Assembly (NCBI RefSeq): GCF_004000765.1
Contig: NZ_BILW01000017.1
Location: 82,819 to 146,818 of the forward strand
Direction: 5' to 3'
DNA from: Paenibacillus chondroitinus NBRC 15376
GTDB taxonomy: Bacteria > Bacillota > Bacilli > Paenibacillales > NBRC-103111
Length of the DNA stretch: 64,000 nucleotides
Both the position numbers and the translations under genes were made by a program. This document shows, one piece after another, positions 35,201 through 43,668 of this stretch; within the stretch, counting starts at the first letter, position 1; each line of letters begins with the position of its first letter. Below the pieces are notes generated by a model. It ran no database searches. It was not told the origin of the DNA and saw nothing but the letters and a program-made list of their open reading frames with translations.

Positions 35201-35451
35201 TTTTGAAACCAAAAATACCCATTTTTTAATCATTAAGACAACCCCCACCCAAATACATATAAGGGCATAGCATTATTTGGAGCCTGAAACGCCTTGGCTT
35301 TGTTTGAGGAGGTGGAGTGGGAAAATGCAAACATTCCAAAGGGGGGCAGAATCTTTTCATGATCAAATGATTACATAAAAATGTGAATAAGATTGAAAAA
35401 AGGGTAACCGTTTTATTGATTCAAGTTGGTGAATATGAAGGAGGAAGATAC
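35201..35451. other. Intergenic region before the DUF805 gene
   Basis: No gene is recognised. A 17-codon open frame (35325-35378, MQTFQRGAESFHDQMIT) follows a GAGGAGG sequence 12 bases away and could be a leader peptide, but nothing else supports it. Confidence 0.3.
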
Positions 35452-35793
35452 ATGGAGTGGTATTCAAAGGTGTTGAAAAACTACGTTGGATTTTCAGGTA
35501 GGGCTCAACGCAAGGAGTACTGGATGTTTGTGCTTTTTAATCTAATTATCTCCATCATCCTTGCCATTTTGGAATCCTTATTGGGGATTACAAATGTTTT
35601 GACTGGCCTTTACTCACTTGCGGTTCTATTGCCGTCCTTGGCCGTTGCATTCCGGAGGCTTCATGATACCGGGAGAAGTGGCTGGTGGATTTTGATTGGT
35701 TTAATTCCACTTATCGGAGCTATTATTCTTATCGTATTTTACTGCCAAGATAGTGATCCTAATGAGAACCAATATGGTCCTAATCCTAAGTAG
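35452..35793 (+). CDS. DUF805 membrane protein
   Basis: The 113 aa protein matches DUF805 (YhaH-like): WYSKVLKNYVGFSGRAQRKE at the N-terminus, four hydrophobic helices, the RRLHDTGRSGWW signature and a polar tail with QDSDPNENQYGPNP. It is an inner-membrane protein of unknown function. The frame is open upstream, but AAGGAGG directly precedes ATG 35452. A terminator follows. Confidence 0.88.
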   Translation: MEWYSKVLKNYVGFSGRAQRKEYWMFVLFNLIISIILAILESLLGITNVLTGLYSLAVLLPSLAVAFRRLHDTGRSGWWILIGLIPLIGAIILIVFYCQDSDPNENQYGPNPK

Positions 35794-35819
35794 TTAGCTG
35801 GAGCAGTGGCTTAGAACAG

Positions 35820-35849
35820 AGCCCCATCCTAAATAGGTGGGGTTTATTT
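35820..35849 (+). terminator. Probable terminator
   Basis: CCCCATC pairs with GGTGGGG (one T-G pair), followed by TTTATTT. Confidence 0.65.
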
Positions 35850-35892
35850 GGCGTTAGCTTATTTTGAAATATACCAGTGTTGTTTTAAAAAA

Positions 35893-36138
35893 TTAGATCG
35901 TAAAGTAGGCAATTAATGATCCCATAAGAATGAGGATCAGGCATACAAAAAAGTTTGCTTTTTTTTCACTTAGCTTTGTCTTTTCAAAAATAAAAATAAC
36001 TATTCCTACTAGAAATAAATATTGAATTGATGAAAGAATATTGTTATTTGGAAATATGAAAAAGATATTTTTAAATAATTGAGCTAACCCTGCAAAGACG
36101 CATAGTACTAGGAAAATTAAGGGGACACGAAGTTTCAA
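35893..36138 (-). CDS. Small membrane protein
   Basis: The 81 aa product has three hydrophobic stretches (VPLIFLVLCVFAGLAQLF, YLFLVGIVIFIFE and FFVCLILILMGSLIAYF) separated by short charged loops. The start is a TTG preceded on the minus strand by GAGAGGTGG at suitable spacing. No family is recognised. Confidence 0.55.
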   Translation of the reverse strand: MKLRVPLIFLVLCVFAGLAQLFKNIFFIFPNNNILSSIQYLFLVGIVIFIFEKTKLSEKKANFFVCLILILMGSLIAYFTI

Positions 36139-36401
36139 AAAAAACCACCTCTCATAATTTTAGGGATTTAATATTAAAAGACCATATTAGCATATAATTT
36201 CCAATTCGTTAATATTCCAATTAATAGGAGAGATTTAATTTTAGAAAACAGTATTAGTTTTAGAGAGTTTTGCAACAATGTTTATGGATGATGGTAGTAT
36301 TGTAGAACTAATAGAAGAAGTGAAACTTGCACAAAAGAAGTAGAAAACCAAGGATCTAAGTTTCTATCAAAGCCAACACAAAGTTTACTAAGTGAAATTC
36401 C

Positions 36402-36437
36402 AAGACAAAAGACACCCGTGTGGGTGTCTTTTGTCTT
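36402..36437 (-). terminator. Strong hairpin terminator
   Basis: AAGACAAAAGACACCC pairs perfectly with GGGTGTCTTTTGTCTT around a four-base loop. It lies downstream of the minus-strand YHYH gene. The rest of 36139-36490 holds no recognised gene. Confidence 0.85.
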
Positions 36438-36490
36438 CCTCTCTTTTTCCCCTACTAACCTAAAGTTATTAACTGACAATTTTTAGAGTC

Positions 36491-37183
36491 TTATTTAGAA
36501 ATATAAAAAGTATTGTTTTCAAACTTTATAGATAAACCAAGTTCATCAACAGCATAATGCCATGTCATTGGAAAATAGGTTACATCATTTAACACCAACA
36601 ACGGGTATTCCTCGGAACCATTATCAATCCAAGCATCATTCACATAGATATTAAAATCAGGTTGACTAGCATATAGGTTAGAGTTAGTACTGCCATAGTC
36701 CAATTCAAGTTTTCCAGCCTTATTGGAAGTCTTGCGAATGACGAATCCAGTTTCAGCGTCCCATACTGTTTCTAGAGCAAGCGCCTGAGTAAACTTAAAG
36801 GTCATTGGAAAATACGTAATGTCCTTATAAGAAATGATGGGATATTTAAGGGATGAGTTGGTGACTGAAGTGCCATTTACATTAATCGTGTATGTTGGCT
36901 TTTCCACTTTGACATATCCGCTTGGAACTGTTTCTGCTGGAGTTGCTGCTTGTTTAGTACTGGAAGTTGACCCGCCGGATGATGTTGATGGCGAACTGCT
37001 TCCGGAGGAAGATCCACCATTGTGATAATGGTAACCGGTACATAATCCTTTGGCTTTGGAACTGGCTGAGCAATTATGCCCGCCGTTTGCATCCGTCCTA
37101 CCTGAATGTGCAGAAACGGATTGTGAAAAAGTCGTTACTAGAATGAATGATAATATTAGTAGTCCTATTTGCCTAAATTTCAT
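36491..37183 (-). CDS. Secreted YHYH-domain protein
   Basis: The 230 aa protein has a signal peptide (FRQIGLLILSFILVTTF, cleavage after VSA), then the YHYH signature: HSGRTDANGGHNC ... GLCTGYHYHNGG, with paired Cys and His suited to metal binding or disulfide formation. A Ser/Gly/Thr linker leads to two copies of a beta-rich repeat (YPIISYKDITYFPMTFKF and YPLLVLNDVTYFPMTWHY), resembling the copper-amine-oxidase N-terminal-like or stalk repeats of Bacillota surface proteins. It is probably extracellular. AGGAG precedes the ATG on the minus strand. Confidence 0.8.
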   Translation of the reverse strand: MKFRQIGLLILSFILVTTFSQSVSAHSGRTDANGGHNCSASSKAKGLCTGYHYHNGGSSSGSSSPSTSSGGSTSSTKQAATPAETVPSGYVKVEKPTYTINVNGTSVTNSSLKYPIISYKDITYFPMTFKFTQALALETVWDAETGFVIRKTSNKAGKLELDYGSTNSNLYASQPDFNIYVNDAWIDNGSEEYPLLVLNDVTYFPMTWHYAVDELGLSIKFENNTFYISK

Positions 37184-37380
37184 TGCTGTTCATCTCCTAA
37201 AGTCTGGTAGTTTTTACCTACGTGATAATACCAGATATTTCAAGGGCTTTCAAATATTATTTTTCTCCCCCCCCCACTTACGCGAAAGTAACTAACTGAC
37301 AATCTTTTCAGTTCTTATGCAGCTTTTCCTTTGCCTGTATAATAACAAGTGTAAGTAAATCAGTGGATGGAGGACGGAAG

Positions 37381-38352
37381 ATGAACATTAGAACTCTTGG
37401 AAAAACAGGACTGCAGATATCGGAAATCGGATACGGCGCATGGGGAATCGGTAAAACGGCTTGGATTGGCGCTTCCGACGAGGAATCCATTCAAGCGCTG
37501 AATCGCTCGATTGAGCTGGGATTGAACTTTATTGATACGGCTTTGGGTTATGGCGACGGCCACAGTGAACGACTTGTCGGACAAGTGGTGAAAGCCCATG
37601 ATAAGCCTATCTATGTAGCGACCAAAATCCCTCCGAAAAACAGACAATGGCCGGCACGCGATGGCGTACCTGTGGAGGAAACTTTTACAGCGGAGCATGT
37701 TATAGCAAGTACAGAGCAAAGTCTGCGCAATCTAGGTCTAGAGACGATTGATGTGCAGCAGTTCCACGTCTGGTCGGACGAGTGGGTGGGACAGGGAGAC
37801 TGGCTGGAAGGGGTCCGCAAGCTGAAAGAGCAGGGCAAAATCCAACACTTCGGCATATCAATTAACGATCACCAACCGAACAATGCGCTCAAGCTGATTG
37901 AAACGGGGCTCGTGGATACGGTGCAGGTGATTTATAACATTTTCGATCAAAGTCCTGAGGATCAATTGCTTCCTGCCTGTGAAGCGCACAATGTAGGCGT
38001 TATAGTCAGAGTTTCGCTGGATGAAGGCGGTCTCACGGGCCGTATTACACCTGACACGACGTTTAGCGAAGGTGATTTCCGCAACAACTATTTCCGAGGT
38101 GATCGTAAGCAGCAGGTGTATGATCGCGTTCAGAAGATTACAGCTGATCTGGATATTTCTGTTGAGCAAATGCCGGAAATCGCACTGCGGTATGTGCTAA
38201 GCCATCCTGCTGTGTCAACGGTCATTCCGGGTATGCGCTCTGTACGCAACGTGGAAGCAAATATGCGTGTTGGTGACGGACAGGGACTGACCAAGGAACA
38301 AGTGGAAAAGCTGAAAGCACATCGTTGGATTCGGGATTTCTATAGAGGTTGA
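37381..38352 (+). CDS. Aldo/keto reductase
   Basis: The 323 aa protein is an AKR-fold NADPH-dependent oxidoreductase: [19 protein letters not shown], then the catalytic tetrad in [14 protein letters not shown] (Asp, Tyr), VATKI (Lys) and QQFHVW (His), and the cofactor segment [19 protein letters not shown] 37381 has GGAGGACG upstream. The epimerase gene follows after 29 bases, so both may act on one carbonyl or sugar substrate, which is not identifiable. Confidence 0.92.
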   Translation: MNIRTLGKTGLQISEIGYGAWGIGKTAWIGASDEESIQALNRSIELGLNFIDTALGYGDGHSERLVGQVVKAHDKPIYVATKIPPKNRQWPARDGVPVEETFTAEHVIASTEQSLRNLGLETIDVQQFHVWSDEWVGQGDWLEGVRKLKEQGKIQHFGISINDHQPNNALKLIETGLVDTVQVIYNIFDQSPEDQLLPACEAHNVGVIVRVSLDEGGLTGRITPDTTFSEGDFRNNYFRGDRKQQVYDRVQKITADLDISVEQMPEIALRYVLSHPAVSTVIPGMRSVRNVEANMRVGDGQGLTKEQVEKLKAHRWIRDFYRG

Positions 38353-38381
38353 TTAGACATAACGAGGAGGATTTAGGGTTC

Positions 38382-39251
38382 ATGGACAAAAAGAGGATCA
38401 TTGTAACTGGCGGCAGCGGTAAGGCGGGTCAGTGGATTTTAAAACATTTTGTGGAAAATAATTATGATGTCATTAATTTGGACGTGAAAGCTCCAGCGGA
38501 ACCGATTTGCCGGACAATTATTACTGATCTCAATGATTTGGGTCAAGTACATAATGCGATATCGCAATTCAGTACTGGCAATCGGAAAGAGGTCGAGGGT
38601 ATTGTGCATTTTGCCGCTATCCCTCAAGCCTATACACATACGAATGAGGTTTGTTTCCGTAATAATGTGATGAGCACCTACAATATATTGGAGGCGGCGG
38701 CCAACTTGGGGGTCAAGAAAGTCGTGCTTGCGTCGAGTGAGTCCTCGTATGGCATTTGTTTTGCCAGTGAGTTTTTCGAACCTCAGTATTTACCCATCGA
38801 TGAAGATCATCCACAGTTGCCGGAGGACAGCTATGGCTTGTCCAAAGTGGTGAATGAAGTGACTGCGCAGGCGTTCAATCGGCGTACCGGGATGCAGGTG
38901 GTCAGTTTCCGCTTAGGCAACATTCTGGTGCCCGAGAGTTACGAGCAGTTGAAAGCTAATTTCGATAATACGGACGCGCGTTTGCGCATCCTGTGGTCCT
39001 ACATCGATGCAAGGGACGTAGCTACTGCTTGTCTTAAAGCCATTGAGGTCGATGGGCTTGGCGCGGAGGCGCTTATCATTGCAGCAGATGATAGCTCGTC
39101 GAATCGGCCAACGCTGGATTTAGTGGCGAAGTACCTGCCTGGTGTGAAAGAAATTCGTTCCCCGTTAGAGGGAAGAACATCCCTTATATCCAACGCGAAA
39201 GCGAAAAGATTATTGGGCTGGGAACCACAAATTAAACTGATGGAGCAGTAA
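38382..39251 (+). CDS. NAD-dependent epimerase/dehydratase family protein
   Basis: The 289 aa extended SDR has a Rossmann glycine motif TGGSGKAGQW, the HFAAIPQAYTH segment, an active-site SSESSYG followed by YGLSKVVNE (Tyr-x3-Lys), and FRLGNILVP. It probably oxidises/reduces or epimerises a sugar or sugar acid; uronate dehydrogenases have similar features, but that is only a suggestion. GAGGAGG precedes the ATG. Confidence 0.88.
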   Translation: MDKKRIIVTGGSGKAGQWILKHFVENNYDVINLDVKAPAEPICRTIITDLNDLGQVHNAISQFSTGNRKEVEGIVHFAAIPQAYTHTNEVCFRNNVMSTYNILEAAANLGVKKVVLASSESSYGICFASEFFEPQYLPIDEDHPQLPEDSYGLSKVVNEVTAQAFNRRTGMQVVSFRLGNILVPESYEQLKANFDNTDARLRILWSYIDARDVATACLKAIEVDGLGAEALIIAADDSSSNRPTLDLVAKYLPGVKEIRSPLEGRTSLISNAKAKRLLGWEPQIKLMEQ

Positions 39252-39258
39252 GGGGAAG

Positions 39259-39293
39259 AGCGGTCAATCCTTTGGGATTGGTCGCTTTTTTTG
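39259..39293 (+). terminator. Rho-independent terminator
   Basis: AGCGGTCAATCC pairs with GGATTGGTCGCT around TTTG, followed by seven T. Confidence 0.85.
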
Positions 39294-39303
39294 TATTTCA
39301 GAC

Positions 39304-40749
39304 ATGATATTGCAGGACTTGGACAAAATAATACTGGATTTCCATATTTATGCTTGCCGGGGGGTTATAACCACGTCTGATATTCTTACTTCCGTCTATG
39401 GTCTAAATGAACAAGAAGATACTCTGCCTTTATTCGAACGCTTAAAAGAAGCTTTTGCGGATTCTGCCGATTATGCGACGATATTGATCGGAATGGAGAA
39501 TGCGGCCGAATTGTATTTATGTTTTATTTCATCCTTATCCTCCGCACAGAGGTTGGATTTTCTGCTCGGTACCCCTATCACCGGAGACTTGTCCGCGAGG
39601 CTTGAGCGTTATAGAGGGACTGGATTTAAGGAAGGGACGTTCGAAAATTGCGTGCAAGCGCTCTGCCACGGCTCAGCCGTTATATGTAAAGTAAGATCGT
39701 CTTCCGGACTGATACTGAATTTATCTGAGAGCCAACAAAGGTCGGTAGGGTCGCCGGTAACTGAAAATGTTCTTCAAGGCCCTATGAACGCCTTCAACGA
39801 AAGTCTCGACGTCAATACGGCATTAATTAGACAGCAAATTCGTTCTTCCCAATTAAAACTGTGGGAAACGATTGTCGGCACGGCCAGCCACACCCGAGTT
39901 GCTCTGTTTTCTTATAGTGATGCCGTCGATCCCGATCTGTTGTCACAGCTAAAAGAAAAGCTGGAGCAGATTCAAACGGATGGCATTCAGGACAGCGCAC
40001 AACTGCTGCGACTGCTAATGGCCAGAAAAAGAATGTTGTTGTTCCCCTTGGCCGTCACCACGGAAAGACCTGATCGTGTAGCGGAATCTCTGCTGGCAGG
40101 CAAGGTGATCATCATGATAGATGGTTCTCCGTTTGCCTTGATTGTGCCTTCTGTTTACACAGATTTTTGGCGTTCACCAGAGGATAAATATGTCAATCCA
40201 CATGTTACCTCTTTTCTGCATACGCTGCGCGTTCTGGCCATGTTTATTAATTTGTTTCTTCCCGCTATGTATGTGGCGCTTACATCTGTCAATGTTGATG
40301 TGAACCGCCTGGAGATTAGTCTCGCCGCAGCAGCGAGTAGGGAGGGCGTCCCCTATCCTGTTTTTGTGGAGACACTCCTGATGCTTATAACGACAGATTT
40401 CATAACAGAGGCGGGGTTGCGTTTGCCCAAGACGATAAGTTCGACGGTTACGATGGTCGGCGGTGTTGTCCTAGGTCAAGCGATCATCCAGGCTAATATC
40501 GTCAGCCATCTGTTAGTCATTGTTGTGGCAGCTACGGCCATCACTAATTTTATCGTTATTGATTACCATATGGGGCTAGTACAGCGAGTCCTGAAGTATT
40601 TTGTCGTGATTGGCGCTACGATTGCTGGCCTCCTAGGTATCGTATTCTGCTTAGTGTGCTTAGTTATCTATTTAAGCTGTCTTGAATCCTTCGGAACTCC
40701 TTACCTCACACCCTTATGGCACAAGAAGAAAAGGTTGGGATCTTCCTAG
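39304..40749 (+). CDS. GerA-family spore germinant receptor subunit A
   Basis: The 481 aa protein matches the A subunits of Ger receptors (GerAA/GerKA). It has a soluble N-terminal domain, the segment VLQGPMNAFNESLDVNTALIR, TTERPDRVAESLLAGKVIIM and IDGSPFALIVPSVYTDF, then about five membrane helices with GLRLPKTISSTVTMVGGVVL. Ger receptors sit in the spore inner membrane and respond to nutrients. The length equals that of known A subunits. The ATG directly follows a terminator and has no clear RBS, which is odd; weak translation or a distal start may apply. Confidence 0.93.
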   Translation: MILQDLDKIILDFHIYACRGVITTSDILTSVYGLNEQEDTLPLFERLKEAFADSADYATILIGMENAAELYLCFISSLSSAQRLDFLLGTPITGDLSARLERYRGTGFKEGTFENCVQALCHGSAVICKVRSSSGLILNLSESQQRSVGSPVTENVLQGPMNAFNESLDVNTALIRQQIRSSQLKLWETIVGTASHTRVALFSYSDAVDPDLLSQLKEKLEQIQTDGIQDSAQLLRLLMARKRMLLFPLAVTTERPDRVAESLLAGKVIIMIDGSPFALIVPSVYTDFWRSPEDKYVNPHVTSFLHTLRVLAMFINLFLPAMYVALTSVNVDVNRLEISLAAAASREGVPYPVFVETLLMLITTDFITEAGLRLPKTISSTVTMVGGVVLGQAIIQANIVSHLLVIVVAATAITNFIVIDYHMGLVQRVLKYFVVIGATIAGLLGIVFCLVCLVIYLSCLESFGTPYLTPLWHKKKRLGSS

Positions 40750-40777
40750 CTAGTATTTCAAGAAAGGAGCCTATGTA

Positions 40778-41884
40778 ATGAAAACTTCTTCCGGCATAAC
40801 TGGCTATGAAATGTTTGTGATTCAAATGCTGTTCTCAGGTGCCGCGGCCGGTTTCATCTATCCGAGCTTTCTAATTCGCAGCACGTCAGGAAGCTATTGG
40901 ATCCCGATTGCTGTCTGGGTCGCGGGCGCTCTGCTCAGCTCTTGGCTTTACAGCAGAATGCTGGCCAGGCTGGAAGATAACAAGCTGATAGCTGCCATAC
41001 GATCCGCGCTTGGCAGCGTGTGGACGAGCATTTTTTGTCTACCGGTATTACTATTCCTGTTCGGAACACTCGTCGTGATGTTGAGAGCCTATTCGGAAAT
41101 TGTTACGATGACGATGCTGCCCACCACGCCAATATCGTTTTTGAACGGAATGCTCCTTGCTCCTGCTGCACTTGCCTTGGCCGGAATGATGCCAATTGTG
41201 AGGGCAGCGAGGGTTTTCTTTCTGTTGGCGTTTATCTGCACATTGGCGCTGCTGATTCTAGGTTTTAGTGATATTGATTGGACTTTAGGTACACCCTGGC
41301 TTCGGACGAACGGCGATTTTCTCCTCAACAAGCACTTTTATGCCGGATCGTTTGTGTGGATGGGATTTACGTTTACCTCACTGATCGGATCATATAGGAT
41401 GCAGTCCGCAAGGCGCGCCTGGAGAAGCTACGTTGTTGCCCTCCTTTGTGCGCTTCCTTTGATTGCAGGCTATGTTTATTTGCCGGTTATGACCTTTGGA
41501 AGAGATTTAAGCCAACGCTTAACCTTTCCTTTCATATCCAAAATGGATTCGATCTATCATTACTGGATCGTATTTGAGAGTATGACCGCCATTTTTGTTT
41601 CCGTGACTATGCTCTATGTTCTGATCACTATGGCGCTGCAGCTGCACGCCTTGGGAGAAATGATCAAAACTTTAATGCCGAGAGCGCACAATGGCCTGAT
41701 TTACGTCATTATCTTCATTTTTGTTTATACGGCGGCCACGTTATTGTCTTCTTGGAGAGAGGTCGAACATATTGTCCTAGTTACGATTGCCATCCGTCTG
41801 TATATCATGTTTGCTTTTCCTTTACTTGGCTTGGCTGTCCTGGTTTTTGCTCGAAATCAGAGGGGAAAGGGTAATGGACTATGA
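40778..41884 (+). CDS. Spore germination permease, subunit B (GerAB-like)
   Basis: The 368 aa protein is an APC-like transporter with about ten membrane helices (SGITGYEMFVIQMLFSGAAA at the start; SFVWMGFTFTSLIGSYRM in the middle). B subunits of Ger receptors bind germinants such as amino acids in the spore inner membrane. AAAGGAG precedes the ATG, and its stop overlaps the start of the C subunit gene (ATGA). Confidence 0.93.
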   Translation: MKTSSGITGYEMFVIQMLFSGAAAGFIYPSFLIRSTSGSYWIPIAVWVAGALLSSWLYSRMLARLEDNKLIAAIRSALGSVWTSIFCLPVLLFLFGTLVVMLRAYSEIVTMTMLPTTPISFLNGMLLAPAALALAGMMPIVRAARVFFLLAFICTLALLILGFSDIDWTLGTPWLRTNGDFLLNKHFYAGSFVWMGFTFTSLIGSYRMQSARRAWRSYVVALLCALPLIAGYVYLPVMTFGRDLSQRLTFPFISKMDSIYHYWIVFESMTAIFVSVTMLYVLITMALQLHALGEMIKTLMPRAHNGLIYVIIFIFVYTAATLLSSWREVEHIVLVTIAIRLYIMFAFPLLGLAVLVFARNQRGKGNGL

Positions 41885-42972
41885 GGCGAAAACACCCGAT
41901 ATGGAAGTTAGCCATCGTATGCTTCCTGACAATGACGGTCGGATCCGGATGCTGGGATTCCAAAGACATTGATAATCGGCTCATGATTGGTGTGATAGGG
42001 TTGGAGAAAGCGCCGGAGACGGGTCTCCGAGTATGGTTCCGATTCCCTCTTCCCAGGGCAGGACAGGAAACGTCGAAAAAAGATTTCTTTACGATGAGCC
42101 AGAAAGGGTTCACCGTCCCCGATGCGATGAACAAATTAAGATACAAACTTCCCAAAGCGTTGGAAACTTCCTCAACACGAGCATTGCTGCTAGATGAGCC
42201 GTTGGCCAAGACGGGTCTCACCCCTTTTTTGGAATTTGCAATCAGAGAGCGTTCCGTCCCCTTAGATGCTGTAGTTGCTGTGGTCAGGGGCAATATGGAA
42301 CGGATATTTAGCAGTCCCAATCCGACCGGGGAACTCTCTGGTATTTATACCAAGCTGTTTTTCGAGCCTTATGCAGGGGGTATCCCCAGAAAAAATGTAA
42401 CGAAACTGTGGGAGGTCTACGCCAAATTCTATAACCCGTTTCATGCTAATCTAATCCCGGTATTGATCGAAGGTGAGAAAAATTCATTTAGCTTTGGCGG
42501 CAATGCGATTTTTATCAGCGGTAGGATGGTTGGGGAAATCAACAAGGATGAATCGCTTTTGTATGAAATATTCACGCGCCGGTTTCATGATTCAGAAGTT
42601 GAGTTGATGAGTAGATCGGATATTAGGATTGTACATAACCATACCCGGATTGCTACGTCGCTTAAGAGCGGGAAACCGATCATCAAAATTGATTGTTCGC
42701 TGGTCACAGTTCTAATCGACAGTTCCCGTCAGCGAAATTTGAATGAATCAGAGATCATTGCTGAGCTGGAGTCGGACTTGAACGGCCATGCCAAATCGTT
42801 GTTCGAGAAGACCCAGCGAGAAGGAGCAGATGTCTTTGGCTTCGGTAATCGCTTTCGGAGTCGTCTGGAGCCATCCCAATATGATCATTGGAACGAGATG
42901 TTCAAGTCTGCCGAAATCAGCTATAGTTTTCATATTGATATGAGAAACACGGGATTGGAGTTTATAGACTAA
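41881..42972 (+). CDS. Ger(x)C-family germination lipoprotein
   Basis: The 363 aa product has a lipoprotein signal (LAIVCFLTMTVGSGCWDSKD, lipobox Cys near residue 24) and the C-subunit opening CWDSKDIDNRLMIGVIGLEK. The C-terminal GerAC domain includes SDLNGHAKSLFEKTQREGAD and DVFGFGNRFR. It completes a standard A-B-C germinant receptor operon, anchored to the outer face of the spore inner membrane. The 4-base overlap with the B gene indicates coupling. Confidence 0.94.
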   Translation: MRRKHPIWKLAIVCFLTMTVGSGCWDSKDIDNRLMIGVIGLEKAPETGLRVWFRFPLPRAGQETSKKDFFTMSQKGFTVPDAMNKLRYKLPKALETSSTRALLLDEPLAKTGLTPFLEFAIRERSVPLDAVVAVVRGNMERIFSSPNPTGELSGIYTKLFFEPYAGGIPRKNVTKLWEVYAKFYNPFHANLIPVLIEGEKNSFSFGGNAIFISGRMVGEINKDESLLYEIFTRRFHDSEVELMSRSDIRIVHNHTRIATSLKSGKPIIKIDCSLVTVLIDSSRQRNLNESEIIAELESDLNGHAKSLFEKTQREGADVFGFGNRFRSRLEPSQYDHWNEMFKSAEISYSFHIDMRNTGLEFID

Positions 42973-43000
42973 GTAGCCAGAAAACGTGGGAGGGAAAGCC

Positions 43001-43381
43001 ATGCAAGAAAAAATCACGTACACATCCATCGATGAGTACATCTCAGCCTTTTCGCCGGAGATTCAGGAGATTCTGCAAAAGCTGCGAGAAGTTATTAAAG
43101 AATCCGCCCCGGATGCCAAGGAGAAAATCAGTTACGCGATGCCTACCTTCGAGCAGCACGGGAATTTGGTGCATTTTGCAGCTTTTAAAAATCACATCGG
43201 ATTTTATCCGGCACCGGACGGAATTACCCAATTCCAAGATGAGGTCGCAGAATATCATGCATCAAAAGGGACTCTGCAATTTCCTCTTGGAAAACCGATA
43301 CCTTATGAATTGATCAGCCGGATTGTGAAGTATAGGGTTGCTCGGAATTTGGAGAAGGCGAAGAGTAAGAAGAAGAAGTGA
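43001..43381 (+). CDS. DUF1801 (YdhG-like) protein
   Basis: The 126 aa protein matches DUF1801: YISAFSPEIQEILQKLREVI, KISYAMPTFEQHGNLVHFAA and HIGFYPAPDGI, ending in a very basic tail. Family members include proteins described as iron chaperones; the function is otherwise unclear. GGGAGGG precedes ATG 43001. The stop overlaps the next start (TGATG). Confidence 0.88.
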   Translation: MQEKITYTSIDEYISAFSPEIQEILQKLREVIKESAPDAKEKISYAMPTFEQHGNLVHFAAFKNHIGFYPAPDGITQFQDEVAEYHASKGTLQFPLGKPIPYELISRIVKYRVARNLEKAKSKKKK

Positions 43382-43611
43382 TGACAAGCCTGAAAAGAAA
43401 ACTCGAACTTGCCTTGAGTGAGATAGAACAGTTGAAACAGGAAAATCTTCAGCTGAGGCAGAGCCTTGGCCTTTTTGATAGAACAAAAGATGATGTTACA
43501 GCAGCCTCTGCCAATCTTTCCATCGAAGTGATTCATGAGACCGTCACCAATTTCGTCATTGAAAAAGGAGTTATCCACAACTATTCTTCTCCCAAGGACA
43601 AGAACTACTAG
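43381..43611 (+). pseudogene. Truncated N-terminus of a TOTE-type primase protein
   Basis: The 76-codon frame starts with a coiled coil (SEIEQLKQENLQLRQSLGL) and ends IHNYSSPKDKNY. Proteins of the TOTE conflict system (archaeo-eukaryotic-type primase plus helicase) begin with such a coiled coil followed by a [NK]-x-S-S-P-x-x-K-I-x-L-F-x-S-L-F segment. Here the homology would stop exactly at SSPKDK and a stop codon follows. The remainder of a protein of several hundred residues is missing, so this looks like a deletion relic. A genuinely short protein is possible. Confidence 0.5.
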
Positions 43612-43668
43612 ATTTAAACGGGGGACAACGTTATTCAGAAATTTATCTATATCGTCATTTTACTCTTT

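Noticed and set aside
35325..35378. A 17-codon leader peptide before the DUF805 gene
   Set aside because: The Shine-Dalgarno spacing of 12 bases is long and nothing in the peptide or the following sequence indicates attenuation.
36278..36345. A 21-residue frame MFMDDGSIVELIEEVKLAQKK
   Set aside because: No RBS, and an in-frame stop lies shortly upstream; it may be a remnant but cannot be supported.
36450..37320. An imperfect direct repeat containing TAACTGACAAT near 36465 and near 37290
   Set aside because: The similarity covers only about 45 bases with gaps and one copy is at the 3' end of a coding sequence; it may be chance or an old rearrangement.
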